From Clostridia bacterium (GTDB lineage: Bacteria; Bacillota; Clostridia; Oscillospirales; Acutalibacteraceae), in the NCBI GenBank assembly GCA_900770255.1, contig CAAGJN010000014.1:1-52344 (forward strand): a DNA stretch of 52,344 nucleotides, read 5' to 3'. Both the position numbers and the translations under genes were made by a program. Position 1 is the first letter of the stretch, and each line of letters begins with the position of its first letter. The notes beneath the pieces were generated by a model that did not search any database, was not told where the DNA came from, and worked only from the letters and a program-made list of their open reading frames with translations. Below, piece after piece: positions 35,275 through 43,359 of the stretch.

Positions 35275-36126
35275 TCATTTTGTTATTCTATAGCCTGTAA
35301 GACTGGTGCTCTTGTCTCTTTCGCCCCTGTCAAGCACATAGAAAACCGGACCCTGCTCATCGACCGTGACCGTTATGTCCTCGGCCTCGAACTGGCTGCC
35401 GATATTTCTCGTAAACGCAGTTTCAACCTCGCCTGTCTTGACGTCAAGGCTCAGGATTCGTTTCTTATCGTTTTCTTCATCGCATGAGAGATACAGCTTG
35501 CCGCCGTAAAGCTCTGCTCCCTGAATCCTGTCTATCGGCTCTGAAAGCGGAATCGTTTTTACAAGGGTCAGCTCGTCAAGATCAAAAACATTTAATATGG
35601 CTGCGTCGTCCCATTCCGCAGTATAAATACAGTTATTCTCAACATCAGCGGCGCACCACGGAACGCCTGCGAGATGAAGCTCATGGGGAAGCTCATAATA
35701 TTTACCCGTGAATTCGAGAGTTTTTGCATCATAAACAGCAATAAACGAATTCAGATAATCCGGTCCGTCTTCAATGGCCGCGTAGATGCAGCCGTTATAA
35801 TAGCTCAGTCCGCCGATGTGGTTGCAGTTTCTCTCCTGAAGCTCTTCAGGTATGGCATGCAAATTCATCCGCACCGTTTTTCCGGTTTTGATGCACGCTT
35901 TACCGAGATGTCTATTGCCGCTTAAGTAAAAATACTCGCCGTCGTTTGTGACGCCCTGACATGAAACCTCGCGATCTAAAAGCACATATCTTGTTTTTCT
36001 GCAGACCTCAGCTCCGTCCGGCTTCGGCAAATTTTTCTCATCAGCGCTGACAATCAATTTCATGGGCGCGGAAGCAACAGCGGTCACGGCCTTCGTCAAG
36101 CATAACACACATTTGTTTAGAATCAT
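35275..36126 (-). CDS. Beta-propeller-like protein of unknown function
   Basis: A 283-residue protein. The first 22 residues are mildly hydrophobic (CVLCLTKAVTAVASAPM) and could be a poor export signal, but no clear cleavage site is seen. The rest consists of repeated blades of about 45 residues: YFYLSGNRHLGKACIKTGK, LSYYNGCIYAAIEDG, NSFIAVYDAKTLEFTGKYYELP, NCIYTAEWDDAAILNVFDLDELTLVKTIPLS, GGKLYLSCDEENDKKRILSLDVKTGEVET. This is the pattern of YncE/SMP-30-like propellers that bind or read out ligands. No enzyme motif is visible. It has its own promoter and terminator. Confidence 0.65.
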   Translation of the reverse strand: MILNKCVLCLTKAVTAVASAPMKLIVSADEKNLPKPDGAEVCRKTRYVLLDREVSCQGVTNDGEYFYLSGNRHLGKACIKTGKTVRMNLHAIPEELQERNCNHIGGLSYYNGCIYAAIEDGPDYLNSFIAVYDAKTLEFTGKYYELPHELHLAGVPWCAADVENNCIYTAEWDDAAILNVFDLDELTLVKTIPLSEPIDRIQGAELYGGKLYLSCDEENDKKRILSLDVKTGEVETAFTRNIGSQFEAEDITVTVDEQGPVFYVLDRGERDKSTSLTGYRITK

Positions 36127-36156
36127 ACCAACAGTTCCCTTCTGTTTTTTACATCA

Positions 36157-36185
36157 ATAATAAGGTTATGACCTATAAAAGTCAA
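36157..36185 (-). promoter_or_regulatory. Sigma-A promoter of the propeller-like protein gene
   Basis: Minus strand TTGACT (36180-36185), 17 bases, TATTAT (36157-36162), about 31 bases before the ATG. Confidence 0.72.
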
Positions 36186-36293
36186 TATTTATCCGGAAGA
36201 TCGGCAAACGGAACCGCCCGCAAAAGCTCGGCTGCCGGGTTATTTCAGCGTCGGCGTAGTTCTTTTCTCGTGCCGGTGAAGGCGCCGCTTTTA

Positions 36294-37313
36294 TTAATCC
36301 GCCGAATGGATGGAGTTATAAAATTTTATGTCCCCGTCTGAGCCGATCTCAGCAATAACGCCGTTCTCCTTACCGGTTATCAGTATTGTGCTGTTTGCAA
36401 TCCTTTCGATCCTCATGAGAGTGCTTTTTTGCACGGATTTTTCATTATTGGTAACAACACAGCATTTGGGAGAAAGCGTTTTTATAAAGCCCGCTGTTGA
36501 TGAATAGCTATAGCTGTGATGCCCGACTTTAAGCAGATCGACCTCTCCTATTTCGGGAGCAAGCCTTTTTTCATCGCCGGTTATATTGTCCATATCTCCC
36601 GATAAAAATACTCTTGTGCCGTCTTTTTCAATCAGAACACCGAACGACTGATCATTTTCACCGACTTTTTCGTCATTTTCGGGGTCATCCGTATTAAAAA
36701 GAGTGATCGTAAAATTGCCGAGCGAAAACGGCGTACCGTCGGGCTTGCTGATAATAGGCACATTTTTCTCTCTGAGCGCCTGCACCATCTGGTCATAAAC
36801 CTCTTGGTTATCCCATTTCTCAACCTCATAGTCCCGTATTTTGCTGCTGTCATATTCTTTTAAATATGCCCTGCCGATTTCAATATCCTCATCGCTGATA
36901 ACCGTATCAAAACCGCCGATATGGTCGCTGTGGCTGTGGGTTCCCAGGATAAAATCAAGATGCACTTTTCCGTTTTCATCGGCGGCGTTTTCTTTAAGAT
37001 ACTTAACTACCTTTTCCTCGTAGCCTTCGAGCTCCAGCTCTGCAAAGCCGCGCGGATTGTCGCTGTCCTCCCCGGCATCGATCATTGCAAACTTGCCGTT
37101 ACTTTCAATTAAAATTGCGTCTGAACTGCCCGTGTTCAGAAAATGTATGTAATCGCCGCCGCCGCTTATCTCATCGGCGCTTTTAACTGCGAGCCTGCTT
37201 CTGTTCCCGTTAATGCTGCAGGCGGGCTTAATCACCAAAACTCCGACTGACACCGCCGCAGCAGCCACTAAAGCAGTTGAAACGCAAATAGCCGTTATTG
37301 TCGATTTTTTCAT
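36294..37313 (-). CDS. Membrane-anchored or secreted MBL-fold metallohydrolase, ComEC C-domain-like
   Basis: A 339-residue protein. One N-terminal hydrophobic helix (ITAICVSTALVAAAAVSVGVLVI) anchors or exports it. The metallo-beta-lactamase fold then follows the order seen in the C-terminal domain of ComEC: DYIHFLNTGSSDAILIESNGKFAMIDAG, the metal motif THSHSDHIGG (His126, His128, Asp130, His131), VFLSGDMDN with the bridging aspartate, and KVGHHSYSYSS. Related secreted enzymes are nucleases or phosphodiesterases, but the membrane channel domains of ComEC are absent. GAGGTG precedes the ATG. It lies 89 bases after the GH38-like gene without a visible terminator between. Confidence 0.85.
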   Translation of the reverse strand: MKKSTITAICVSTALVAAAAVSVGVLVIKPACSINGNRSRLAVKSADEISGGGDYIHFLNTGSSDAILIESNGKFAMIDAGEDSDNPRGFAELELEGYEEKVVKYLKENAADENGKVHLDFILGTHSHSDHIGGFDTVISDEDIEIGRAYLKEYDSSKIRDYEVEKWDNQEVYDQMVQALREKNVPIISKPDGTPFSLGNFTITLFNTDDPENDEKVGENDQSFGVLIEKDGTRVFLSGDMDNITGDEKRLAPEIGEVDLLKVGHHSYSYSSTAGFIKTLSPKCCVVTNNEKSVQKSTLMRIERIANSTILITGKENGVIAEIGSDGDIKFYNSIHSAD

Positions 37314-37402
37314 AATCTTTTACACCTCATTTTATAAAATTTTCCCTTTCTTATTAAAACACCGTTTGACTCTCTTACTGTTTTCGCTGAGGTCAATTTT
37401 CA

Positions 37403-39442
37403 TTAAGTGCTTCTTTCTTTAATTTCAAAAGTAAAAAGCGCATTGTCTTCATACCAGAGCGGGAAATTAGTGCCCCACACATTGTCATACAGCACATAGG
37501 AAATTCCGTCTCTTTCAAGGCTTTCGATTTTGTTGTCAAATTCAAGAATTTTTCCCCTGCCTACCGAGATCAGCGGTGAATGAAAATTGCGGATTTCAAA
37601 ATCACCCGAGCTGTTTTTCAGAACACATTTTTCAACTGCGTGAAGATTTCTTCCTCCCTTTGATACCGTGCTTTTATAATCGATTTCTCTGCCGAGCTTA
37701 ATCAAAGAAAAGCTGTCGGCAGCAGGATACAGATGAAGAAAAATTGCCTCTGTTGTCCGGCTTGCGTCTTTGCCGCACCATAAAAGATCGAATTTCAGCC
37801 CGTCTTTATCCAAAATATATATCACCTGGGCTTCGCGCGGCGCTCCCGCCTGCTCACAAAGATCTTCATCGCACCTCAGGTCGGCGGCGATTCTGATACG
37901 ATCTTCTTCCTCAGTTATGTGAGCGCCAGTCATTTTGTAATAAAAGCGCCCTGCGGGGTATTTTCCGTCGGCAAATTTCAAAAGAGGTCTGCCGAAATCG
38001 GGATAAGCCCAAGCGCCGTTCCTGTTCATATTGCGGGAATAATGGGAAAACCAGAAATCATAATCCTTGCTCGTGTAAAGACGGTATTCAAGCATGGGGC
38101 TGTTATTTCTATGTATGATTTCTCTGCCGCGCCGGGCAAATCTGCCTATTCCGCCGAACTCATTGAGCTCAAATTCAAAATCAGCAAACTTCAAAGGACC
38201 CGTATATTCCCTGCGTAGCGAAAAATCTTCCGTATGCCCGGGCATCAGCCTGCCAAGCGCACTTTCCGCCTGCGCTCTATGAGCCTCGGTCAGACAGCCT
38301 AAAGCCTTGTCAATATAATTTCTTTGCTCCTGCCAGCTTTTTTCAATAACGCTGTAAGCACGCTTTTTGCCGCTGCCAACCGCTCTGAAAACTACTCCTT
38401 TCGGAAAGCCTCTCAACAGGTGCTTTACGCAGACCGCATCCCTTTTTCTTGCTTCTTGAAAATCCCGCTTCAGATAATTTTCATAATCGGCTAAATAAGT
38501 TTTAGAATCCATACCGCAGGTGTGCTCGCCGATGCACAAAAGAGCATCCGAAAAGCCCCTGTATTCATCGCTCATCTTCACCATATCGCCGCGGGCAAGC
38601 CATTGCTTTTTTAAGCCCATGAGCTCTCTCAAAGCCGCCGATTTGTAAGGGTCGGATGCGCTTCCGTGAATCCATGTGTCACCTATTTCCCCTTCAACCA
38701 CGGGAAGCCTGTCCCTAATCTCCCACATAATTTCGGCAAAATCGTCAAGCGTGCCTGCGGTCACCTCATAATCCGGATACCGGCCTCTGATTTTTGTCAT
38801 CATATCATTTACTTTTTCGGGAGACGGCGCACCCTTATTATCAAGCGTATGGTCAAAATAGAGAATTTCATCGGCAAATTCACACTTAAAAGCCCCGCCG
38901 TATTCTCCGGAATAGATCACGACCGTCTCATAACCGCCGCATTTCCACAAGAAGCACTCGGGGACTTCCGGCACCGCGGACGCGCCGTTGACGCCGATAT
39001 GCAGCAGACGAACGCCGTGCTTTGCCAAAAGCGGCACTATTGCCTTTGTATGGCCGGGAACATCGGTCATTTTTGCACAAACCGTTTTTCTTCCCCTTAT
39101 TTGATCAATTTCATCGACTATCGAAAGACCGTAATCAAAAGTATCCTCGTCAAAAAGCTCCGAATGAGTTGTGAACGGCATGGCATGCGGAACAATATAT
39201 CCCGATTTCAGAGCATTGATCAGGCGCGCCTTTTGGCCGCTGTCCGAATTATGCAGCGCTTCTTTAATTATCCAGGAACCCGTCGTCCAAATAAAATTTT
39301 TGATGCTTTCGGTGTTCACCTTTTCAGCAAGGCTGACAGCGGAAGGGATATATTCATCAATATATTTGCGGCGTATGTTCTCCGCATAATCCGTAAAGCC
39401 TAAATCGAGATGCGTCTTTGAAACAACATAAATCTTTTTCAT
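37403..39442 (-). CDS. GH38-like hydrolase, DUF5054-type
   Basis: A 679-residue protein whose N-terminus MKKIYVVSKTHLDLGFTDYAENI has the H-x-D metal motif (His11, Asp13) of alpha-mannosidase-type GH38 enzymes. MTDVPGHTKAIVPLLAKHGVRLLHIGVNG would supply the nucleophile-region aspartate, and GDTWIHGSASDPYK a further metal histidine. The C-terminal half looks like the beta-rich region of GH38. I recall this layout as DUF5054, a family with no assigned substrate. No signal peptide. The start overlaps the stop of the tetR gene by four bases. With the divergent GPH symporter it suggests uptake and cleavage of a mannoside or other glycoside, as an inference. Confidence 0.82.
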   Translation of the reverse strand: MKKIYVVSKTHLDLGFTDYAENIRRKYIDEYIPSAVSLAEKVNTESIKNFIWTTGSWIIKEALHNSDSGQKARLINALKSGYIVPHAMPFTTHSELFDEDTFDYGLSIVDEIDQIRGRKTVCAKMTDVPGHTKAIVPLLAKHGVRLLHIGVNGASAVPEVPECFLWKCGGYETVVIYSGEYGGAFKCEFADEILYFDHTLDNKGAPSPEKVNDMMTKIRGRYPDYEVTAGTLDDFAEIMWEIRDRLPVVEGEIGDTWIHGSASDPYKSAALRELMGLKKQWLARGDMVKMSDEYRGFSDALLCIGEHTCGMDSKTYLADYENYLKRDFQEARKRDAVCVKHLLRGFPKGVVFRAVGSGKKRAYSVIEKSWQEQRNYIDKALGCLTEAHRAQAESALGRLMPGHTEDFSLRREYTGPLKFADFEFELNEFGGIGRFARRGREIIHRNNSPMLEYRLYTSKDYDFWFSHYSRNMNRNGAWAYPDFGRPLLKFADGKYPAGRFYYKMTGAHITEEEDRIRIAADLRCDEDLCEQAGAPREAQVIYILDKDGLKFDLLWCGKDASRTTEAIFLHLYPAADSFSLIKLGREIDYKSTVSKGGRNLHAVEKCVLKNSSGDFEIRNFHSPLISVGRGKILEFDNKIESLERDGISYVLYDNVWGTNFPLWYEDNALFTFEIKERST

Positions 39443-40050
39443 TGTTTTTTCTCCATCGCTATGCCGTAAAGCATAAAATCAAGCGTTTTTTCAAGATTTT
39501 TTTCGTGAGCGTTAAAAGCAAAATCAAAATTGTTCGCCAAAGCTTCGCCGCAGCTTAAATAACCGTTAAGCATATTCTGGAGCAAGGAATAGTATTCCAA
39601 TGCGTCCTCCCTTGACACTCCCTCCCGAAGCTCAATTCCGTCTATTGCGCGCAGATATACCCTTTTGTTGAATTCGTCAAACCGGCCTCTGATCTCTTTT
39701 AATCTCTCGGCAAACACGACGCTGTCAGTCAGCACATCAGAAAAAATAAGCCGCCTGTAATAGGGGTTTTCCGTAAAGAATCCGTATCTTTCTTTCATAT
39801 ACAATTTAAAATCGGTTCCGAAGCTCTTGCCGCTCATATATGAAATAAATCCGTTTACCGCCTCTTCCACACAGCACAAATATAAATCCTCTTTGTCGAC
39901 AAAATTATGATAAATCAGGCCCTTTGATATGCCGTGCTTTTGGCAGATTTGATTGACCGCCGCGCCGTCAAACCCATATAAGGCGAATTCTTCGGTTGCA
40001 GCTTTAATTATTTTGCCTTTCGTTATTTCCGTTTTCAAGCTTTTTTTCAT
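39439..40050 (-). CDS. TetR-family transcriptional regulator
   Basis: 203 residues from the ATG at 40050, with AAAGG about seven bases ahead. The TetR helix-turn-helix is complete: TKGKIIKAATEEFALYGFDGAAVNQICQKHGISKGLIYHNFVDKEDLYLCCVEEAV (about 10-65). The rest is an all-helical ligand-binding and dimer domain without a recognised subfamily. It is translationally coupled to the GH38-like gene and divergent from the GPH symporter. Two matching palindromes in the shared 161-bp intergenic region are its likely operators, so it should repress both directions until a sugar-type ligand appears (inference). Confidence 0.93.
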   Translation of the reverse strand: MKKSLKTEITKGKIIKAATEEFALYGFDGAAVNQICQKHGISKGLIYHNFVDKEDLYLCCVEEAVNGFISYMSGKSFGTDFKLYMKERYGFFTENPYYRRLIFSDVLTDSVVFAERLKEIRGRFDEFNKRVYLRAIDGIELREGVSREDALEYYSLLQNMLNGYLSCGEALANNFDFAFNAHEKNLEKTLDFMLYGIAMEKKQ

Positions 40051-40081
40051 ACAGCGCCTTTCCTTTTTAATAAGCATCTTT

Positions 40082-40099
40082 TTATTGACAATTCAATAA
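40082..40099. promoter_or_regulatory. Candidate TetR operator O1
   Basis: TTATTGA-CAAT-TCAATAA is a perfect 18-bp palindrome with seven-base arms. It covers the -35 box of the symporter promoter. Confidence 0.78.
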
Positions 40100-40113
40100 A
40101 CAATACGTATAAT
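40085..40113 (+). promoter_or_regulatory. Sigma-A promoter of the GPH symporter
   Basis: TTGACA (40085-40090), 17 bases, TATAAT (40108-40113): full consensus in both boxes. The -35 lies within operator O1. Confidence 0.85.
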
Positions 40114-40136
40114 ACCATTGATGACTGAGCAGTCAA
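40109..40136 (-). promoter_or_regulatory. Promoter of the tetR/GH38-like operon
   Basis: Minus strand TTGACT (40131-40136), 16 bases, TATTAT (40109-40114). The -10 box occupies nearly the same bases as that of the plus-strand promoter; the -35 lies within operator O2. Confidence 0.68.
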
Positions 40137-40139
40137 TAA
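40122..40139. promoter_or_regulatory. Candidate TetR operator O2
   Basis: TGACTGA-GCAG-TCAATAA matches O1 in all of the right arm and five of seven bases of the left arm; it also contains a perfect TGACTG/CAGTCA palindrome. Its centre is 40 bp from the centre of O1. Confidence 0.7.
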
Positions 40140-40211
40140 TAGTATATTTCTAATTCAAAGCGGTGTCAACCTTTTGTTTTGGAATATGCGGCAGCAAGGG
40201 GTGGCCCGAAT

Positions 40212-41765
40212 ATGAAAATCAATCTCAAGGACAAAACAACAAAAGAGATACTTATGTTTTCTCTTTTACCGTTTGGCACAAGCACGCTTTACACTTTGAT
40301 CGGAACGGCGCTGAACATGTATTTCACGGATGTTCTCGGCCTTTCCCTCGCCATGACAAGCATTGTGCTTTCGGCAACAAAGATCTGGGACGCAATCAAC
40401 GACCCGCTGATGGGAATGATCGTTGATAAAACTCACACGAAAAAGGGCAAATGCCGCCCTTACATATTGTGGATGAGCGGCCCCGCCATTATCGCAACCG
40501 CAATTTTGTTTGCCCCCGTAGACTTCGGTCAAAAGGGAAATTTTATTTACGCCATAGTCGCATATCTGATTTATTACACCGTTTATACAGCTCTTGACAT
40601 TCCTTGTCAGGGCCTGACTCCCCTTGTTTTTCCCGAGGACAAAAAGAGAGTTAAAGCCGTTTCTGTCAGCAACATTATAGGCTCGCTCGGCTCTGTTCTG
40701 CCGTCTGTGTTCTTCTTCACCATTGCAGGCCTTTGGGGCAGAGATAACCAAAAGGAAGGCTACTTCGGAGCGGCGCTTATTTTCGGAGTTATGGCAGCCG
40801 TGCCTATGTTCATCTCATACTTCGGCATTACGGAAAAGATCTATATTCCTCCGAAAAAAGATAAGTATATCGACGGATTGAAAATAGTTTTAAAGGATAA
40901 GAAATTTATCTGCCTTGTAATTGCAGTCTTCTTTTCGTCCCTTGTAAATCTCGGCGCAATGTTTCTGCCGTACTTTGCAAAGTGGAACTGCACGGGCGTT
41001 ATCCCGATAGATGCTTTGTGTGATTGGATTTACTCCACCTTCGGCATTTCAATCCAGCTCACAAGCGAGGGGCTTCTAACTCCGCTCCTTCAAATCGGCA
41101 GCGGCATCTCATATATGCTGTCAATGGCTCTGGTGCCTGTTTTCCTTAAAAAGATGGATAAAAAGACGCTTTGGATAGGCGTCTCCTTCGCAGGCATAGT
41201 TGCGGATATACTGTGCTTTATAATAGGCATCTGGGTCGTTCCTTATAACACCGTCGCCGGTGCAATTGTTTACACAATTCTGAGATTTTTCACTAATTTC
41301 CCCGTAGGTGTAATGACGGTCTTGCTTATTGCAATGTTTTCCGATGTTGTCGACGACCTTGAAATGAAAACCGGAAAAAGACTTGAGGGCACAGTATTTT
41401 CGTTTAGAAGCCTCGTAGGTAAAATCTCCTATGCGATATTCAACGTTATTATGCTGAATATTGTAGATAAATTCGGATATGACGCAGACCTGATGTCAAA
41501 GATCACGAATAATCTGTCAAGGCCGCTTATTGAAAGCACCACAAAAGCAACCGTTATCGGAGGCGTTGACTACACCTTGCTTTTAAATGTAATCTTCTTT
41601 ATGCTGACCGCGTTGGGCGCAATCGGGCTGCTCCTCCAGTCCATTCCCATGTTCTTCTATAAATTTGACGAAAAGGCTCAGGAGGAAAAGCTCAAAGCGT
41701 TCAGAGCGGAAAAAGAGCAAAGGACAAGAGCAGAACTGAACGCCGCAATGGACAGCCAGGGCTGA
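40212..41765 (+). CDS. GPH-family sugar:cation symporter (MFS, MelB-like)
   Basis: A 517-residue transporter of the glycoside-pentoside-hexuronide family with about 12 membrane segments. FGTSTLYTLIGTALNMYFTDVLGLS opens helix 1, and the diagnostic loop KIWDAINDPLMGMIVDKTHTKKGKCRPYILW (D-x-x-x-D-P-x-x-G...G-x-x-R-P) is intact. DIPCQGLTPLVFPEDKKR follows, and FSDVVDDLEMKTGKRLEGTVFSF marks the second half. It imports an oligosaccharide or glycoside with Na+ or H+. The ATG at 40212 gives a normal N-terminus; a TTG 11 codons upstream has no site. It is divergent from the TetR/GH38-like operon under a consensus promoter. Confidence 0.93.
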   Translation: MKINLKDKTTKEILMFSLLPFGTSTLYTLIGTALNMYFTDVLGLSLAMTSIVLSATKIWDAINDPLMGMIVDKTHTKKGKCRPYILWMSGPAIIATAILFAPVDFGQKGNFIYAIVAYLIYYTVYTALDIPCQGLTPLVFPEDKKRVKAVSVSNIIGSLGSVLPSVFFFTIAGLWGRDNQKEGYFGAALIFGVMAAVPMFISYFGITEKIYIPPKKDKYIDGLKIVLKDKKFICLVIAVFFSSLVNLGAMFLPYFAKWNCTGVIPIDALCDWIYSTFGISIQLTSEGLLTPLLQIGSGISYMLSMALVPVFLKKMDKKTLWIGVSFAGIVADILCFIIGIWVVPYNTVAGAIVYTILRFFTNFPVGVMTVLLIAMFSDVVDDLEMKTGKRLEGTVFSFRSLVGKISYAIFNVIMLNIVDKFGYDADLMSKITNNLSRPLIESTTKATVIGGVDYTLLLNVIFFMLTALGAIGLLLQSIPMFFYKFDEKAQEEKLKAFRAEKEQRTRAELNAAMDSQG

Positions 41766-41795
41766 TCCCATACACTAACAAAACAAAAATTAAAT

Positions 41796-41836
41796 CAGGG
41801 AGATATCGTGAATAGCGGTGTCTCCCTGTATTTTAC
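41796..41836 (+). terminator. Terminator of the GPH symporter gene
   Basis: CAGGGAGA (41796-41803) pairs with TCTCCCTG (41821-41828), followed by TATTTTACTTTT. The remaining gap to 41964 shows nothing further. Confidence 0.75.
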
Positions 41837-41964
41837 TTTTGTATCTAATTCTATTTCTGCATATTGCTCTAACAGATGCATTGCTGTATAAAACTTACCT
41901 ATCGAAGGATAAAAGCATCAGGTTGATAACATGCCTGTGCAATACTAAACGCTGCTTATTGTGT

Positions 41965-43359
41965 TCATCCCATCAACGGCAGCTCTGCCAGTCTGAAGGC
42001 CACGCAGTCAACCGCAAATGTTGCCGACGCATAGAGCAGCGATGCCTTATACAAAAACGATGTAAGCCGTGTCTGTCTGAGACTTGAAAAAATAATCACA
42101 CAGGCCGTTATCACAAACATGTTGGTGAAAAAATATGCCCGCTGACCCGAATTGAATATTGAGGAGGAAAAGCTCAAAACCATCGCCGAGCAGAAGCCCG
42201 CCGCCACACACAGCACAACGGGCAGCCCGATCTTCTTGTTCCTGAACAGCAGAAAAGCAAGCAAGGTGGCTATTATCAGCGTCAGCGCACAGCCGGCCGC
42301 AAAGAGCAGATAAAAACTCGCGGTGAACTCACCGCTTTTGAATGCCGCCCTGACAATCATATGCGCCAGTCCTCCGCCGAGAGCCGCCGCCGAATAGTTA
42401 AGAACAACGCAGACCGCACAGGAAAACGCGTTTGCGGCAATCAGCCAGCCTTTAGCTTTCCTATTGTTCTCTGCCATATCGAAAACAAGCGCACTGAGCA
42501 GGGCGATGAAAAGAATAATAAGAAAATTTGAGAGATAATAACTGTTCGCAAAGAAATTTGAAAGCCCGCAGAAGAGCTTATCCGTTACTGACATCTCGGC
42601 AAAGCGTTCAAATCCGCTCAACTCAGACTCCATTCTCTGCGCTGCGCCTGGCGACGAGAGCAACAGATAATCACCCGCAAGCATTGGTACCGCAGGCAGA
42701 AGCAAGGAAACTTTGAACGGCAATTTCTTTGCGAAAAGCGATATAAGCAAAATAGAATAGAGGGCGGTGCAGCATGCCGCAGACTGCTCCTGCGACGCAC
42801 CCAAGAGCGCTGCGGGAACGGCGGCAAAAAGCAGCTTCGGATTAAATCTTTCCTCTAAAACATAGAAAAGCAGCGGTGCGACAGTTATTGTCATTGCAGA
42901 AAAAGGCCACAGATATGTGAGCGCTCCCGCAAACCAGAAAACACTCGGATTAAGACACGACACAAGCATCAGGAACATTGAGGCGCAGCAGAAAATCTGA
43001 CGCTCTTTTAGCGGCATTCCGCCTCTGAAGCACTCGGACAGCTTTGTCCAAAAACAGGCAATATATGTTATTGTCGCGGCGTTGAAAATTTTCCACCAGA
43101 TGACATTGTGTCTGAGAAACAGCGCAAAGCAGAACTCGCTCGCCGTTCTTCCATCCCATGTGAGATATCTCTCCTTAAGCCAGCCGAAATATGTGAAATC
43201 GGGGGCGGAAAAGATTCCAAGAAAATTTCCGTCGTCCATCTTGATAAGGAGTCTTGTGAAAAGCAAACTGAATATCAGCATCAGCGCGCCGAACACAACA
43301 ATGGGAAAATACCTGTAATGTTTTATTTTATCTATTGATAAAGTACGGGCTTTTTTCAC
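41965..43359 (-). CDS. Polytopic membrane protein, GT-C/DUF6056-like
   Basis: A 464-residue protein with about 11 hydrophobic segments. The first loop after TM1 carries KMDDGNFLGIFSAPDFTYFGWLKERYLTWDGRTASEF, the acidic-loop position (DD) and the W-D-G-R box seen in DUF6056-type proteins, related to GT-C glycosyltransferases that use lipid-linked sugars. NPSVFWFAGALTYLWPFSAMT is a second family-like stretch. The start is GTG at 43359 with GGAGGGG ahead, overlapping the DUF6273 gene by 32 bases. The role would be in cell-surface glycan assembly, but catalytic activity is not proven and the family call is from memory. Confidence 0.6.
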   Translation of the reverse strand: MKKARTLSIDKIKHYRYFPIVVFGALMLIFSLLFTRLLIKMDDGNFLGIFSAPDFTYFGWLKERYLTWDGRTASEFCFALFLRHNVIWWKIFNAATITYIACFWTKLSECFRGGMPLKERQIFCCASMFLMLVSCLNPSVFWFAGALTYLWPFSAMTITVAPLLFYVLEERFNPKLLFAAVPAALLGASQEQSAACCTALYSILLISLFAKKLPFKVSLLLPAVPMLAGDYLLLSSPGAAQRMESELSGFERFAEMSVTDKLFCGLSNFFANSYYLSNFLIILFIALLSALVFDMAENNRKAKGWLIAANAFSCAVCVVLNYSAAALGGGLAHMIVRAAFKSGEFTASFYLLFAAGCALTLIIATLLAFLLFRNKKIGLPVVLCVAAGFCSAMVLSFSSSIFNSGQRAYFFTNMFVITACVIIFSSLRQTRLTSFLYKASLLYASATFAVDCVAFRLAELPLMG

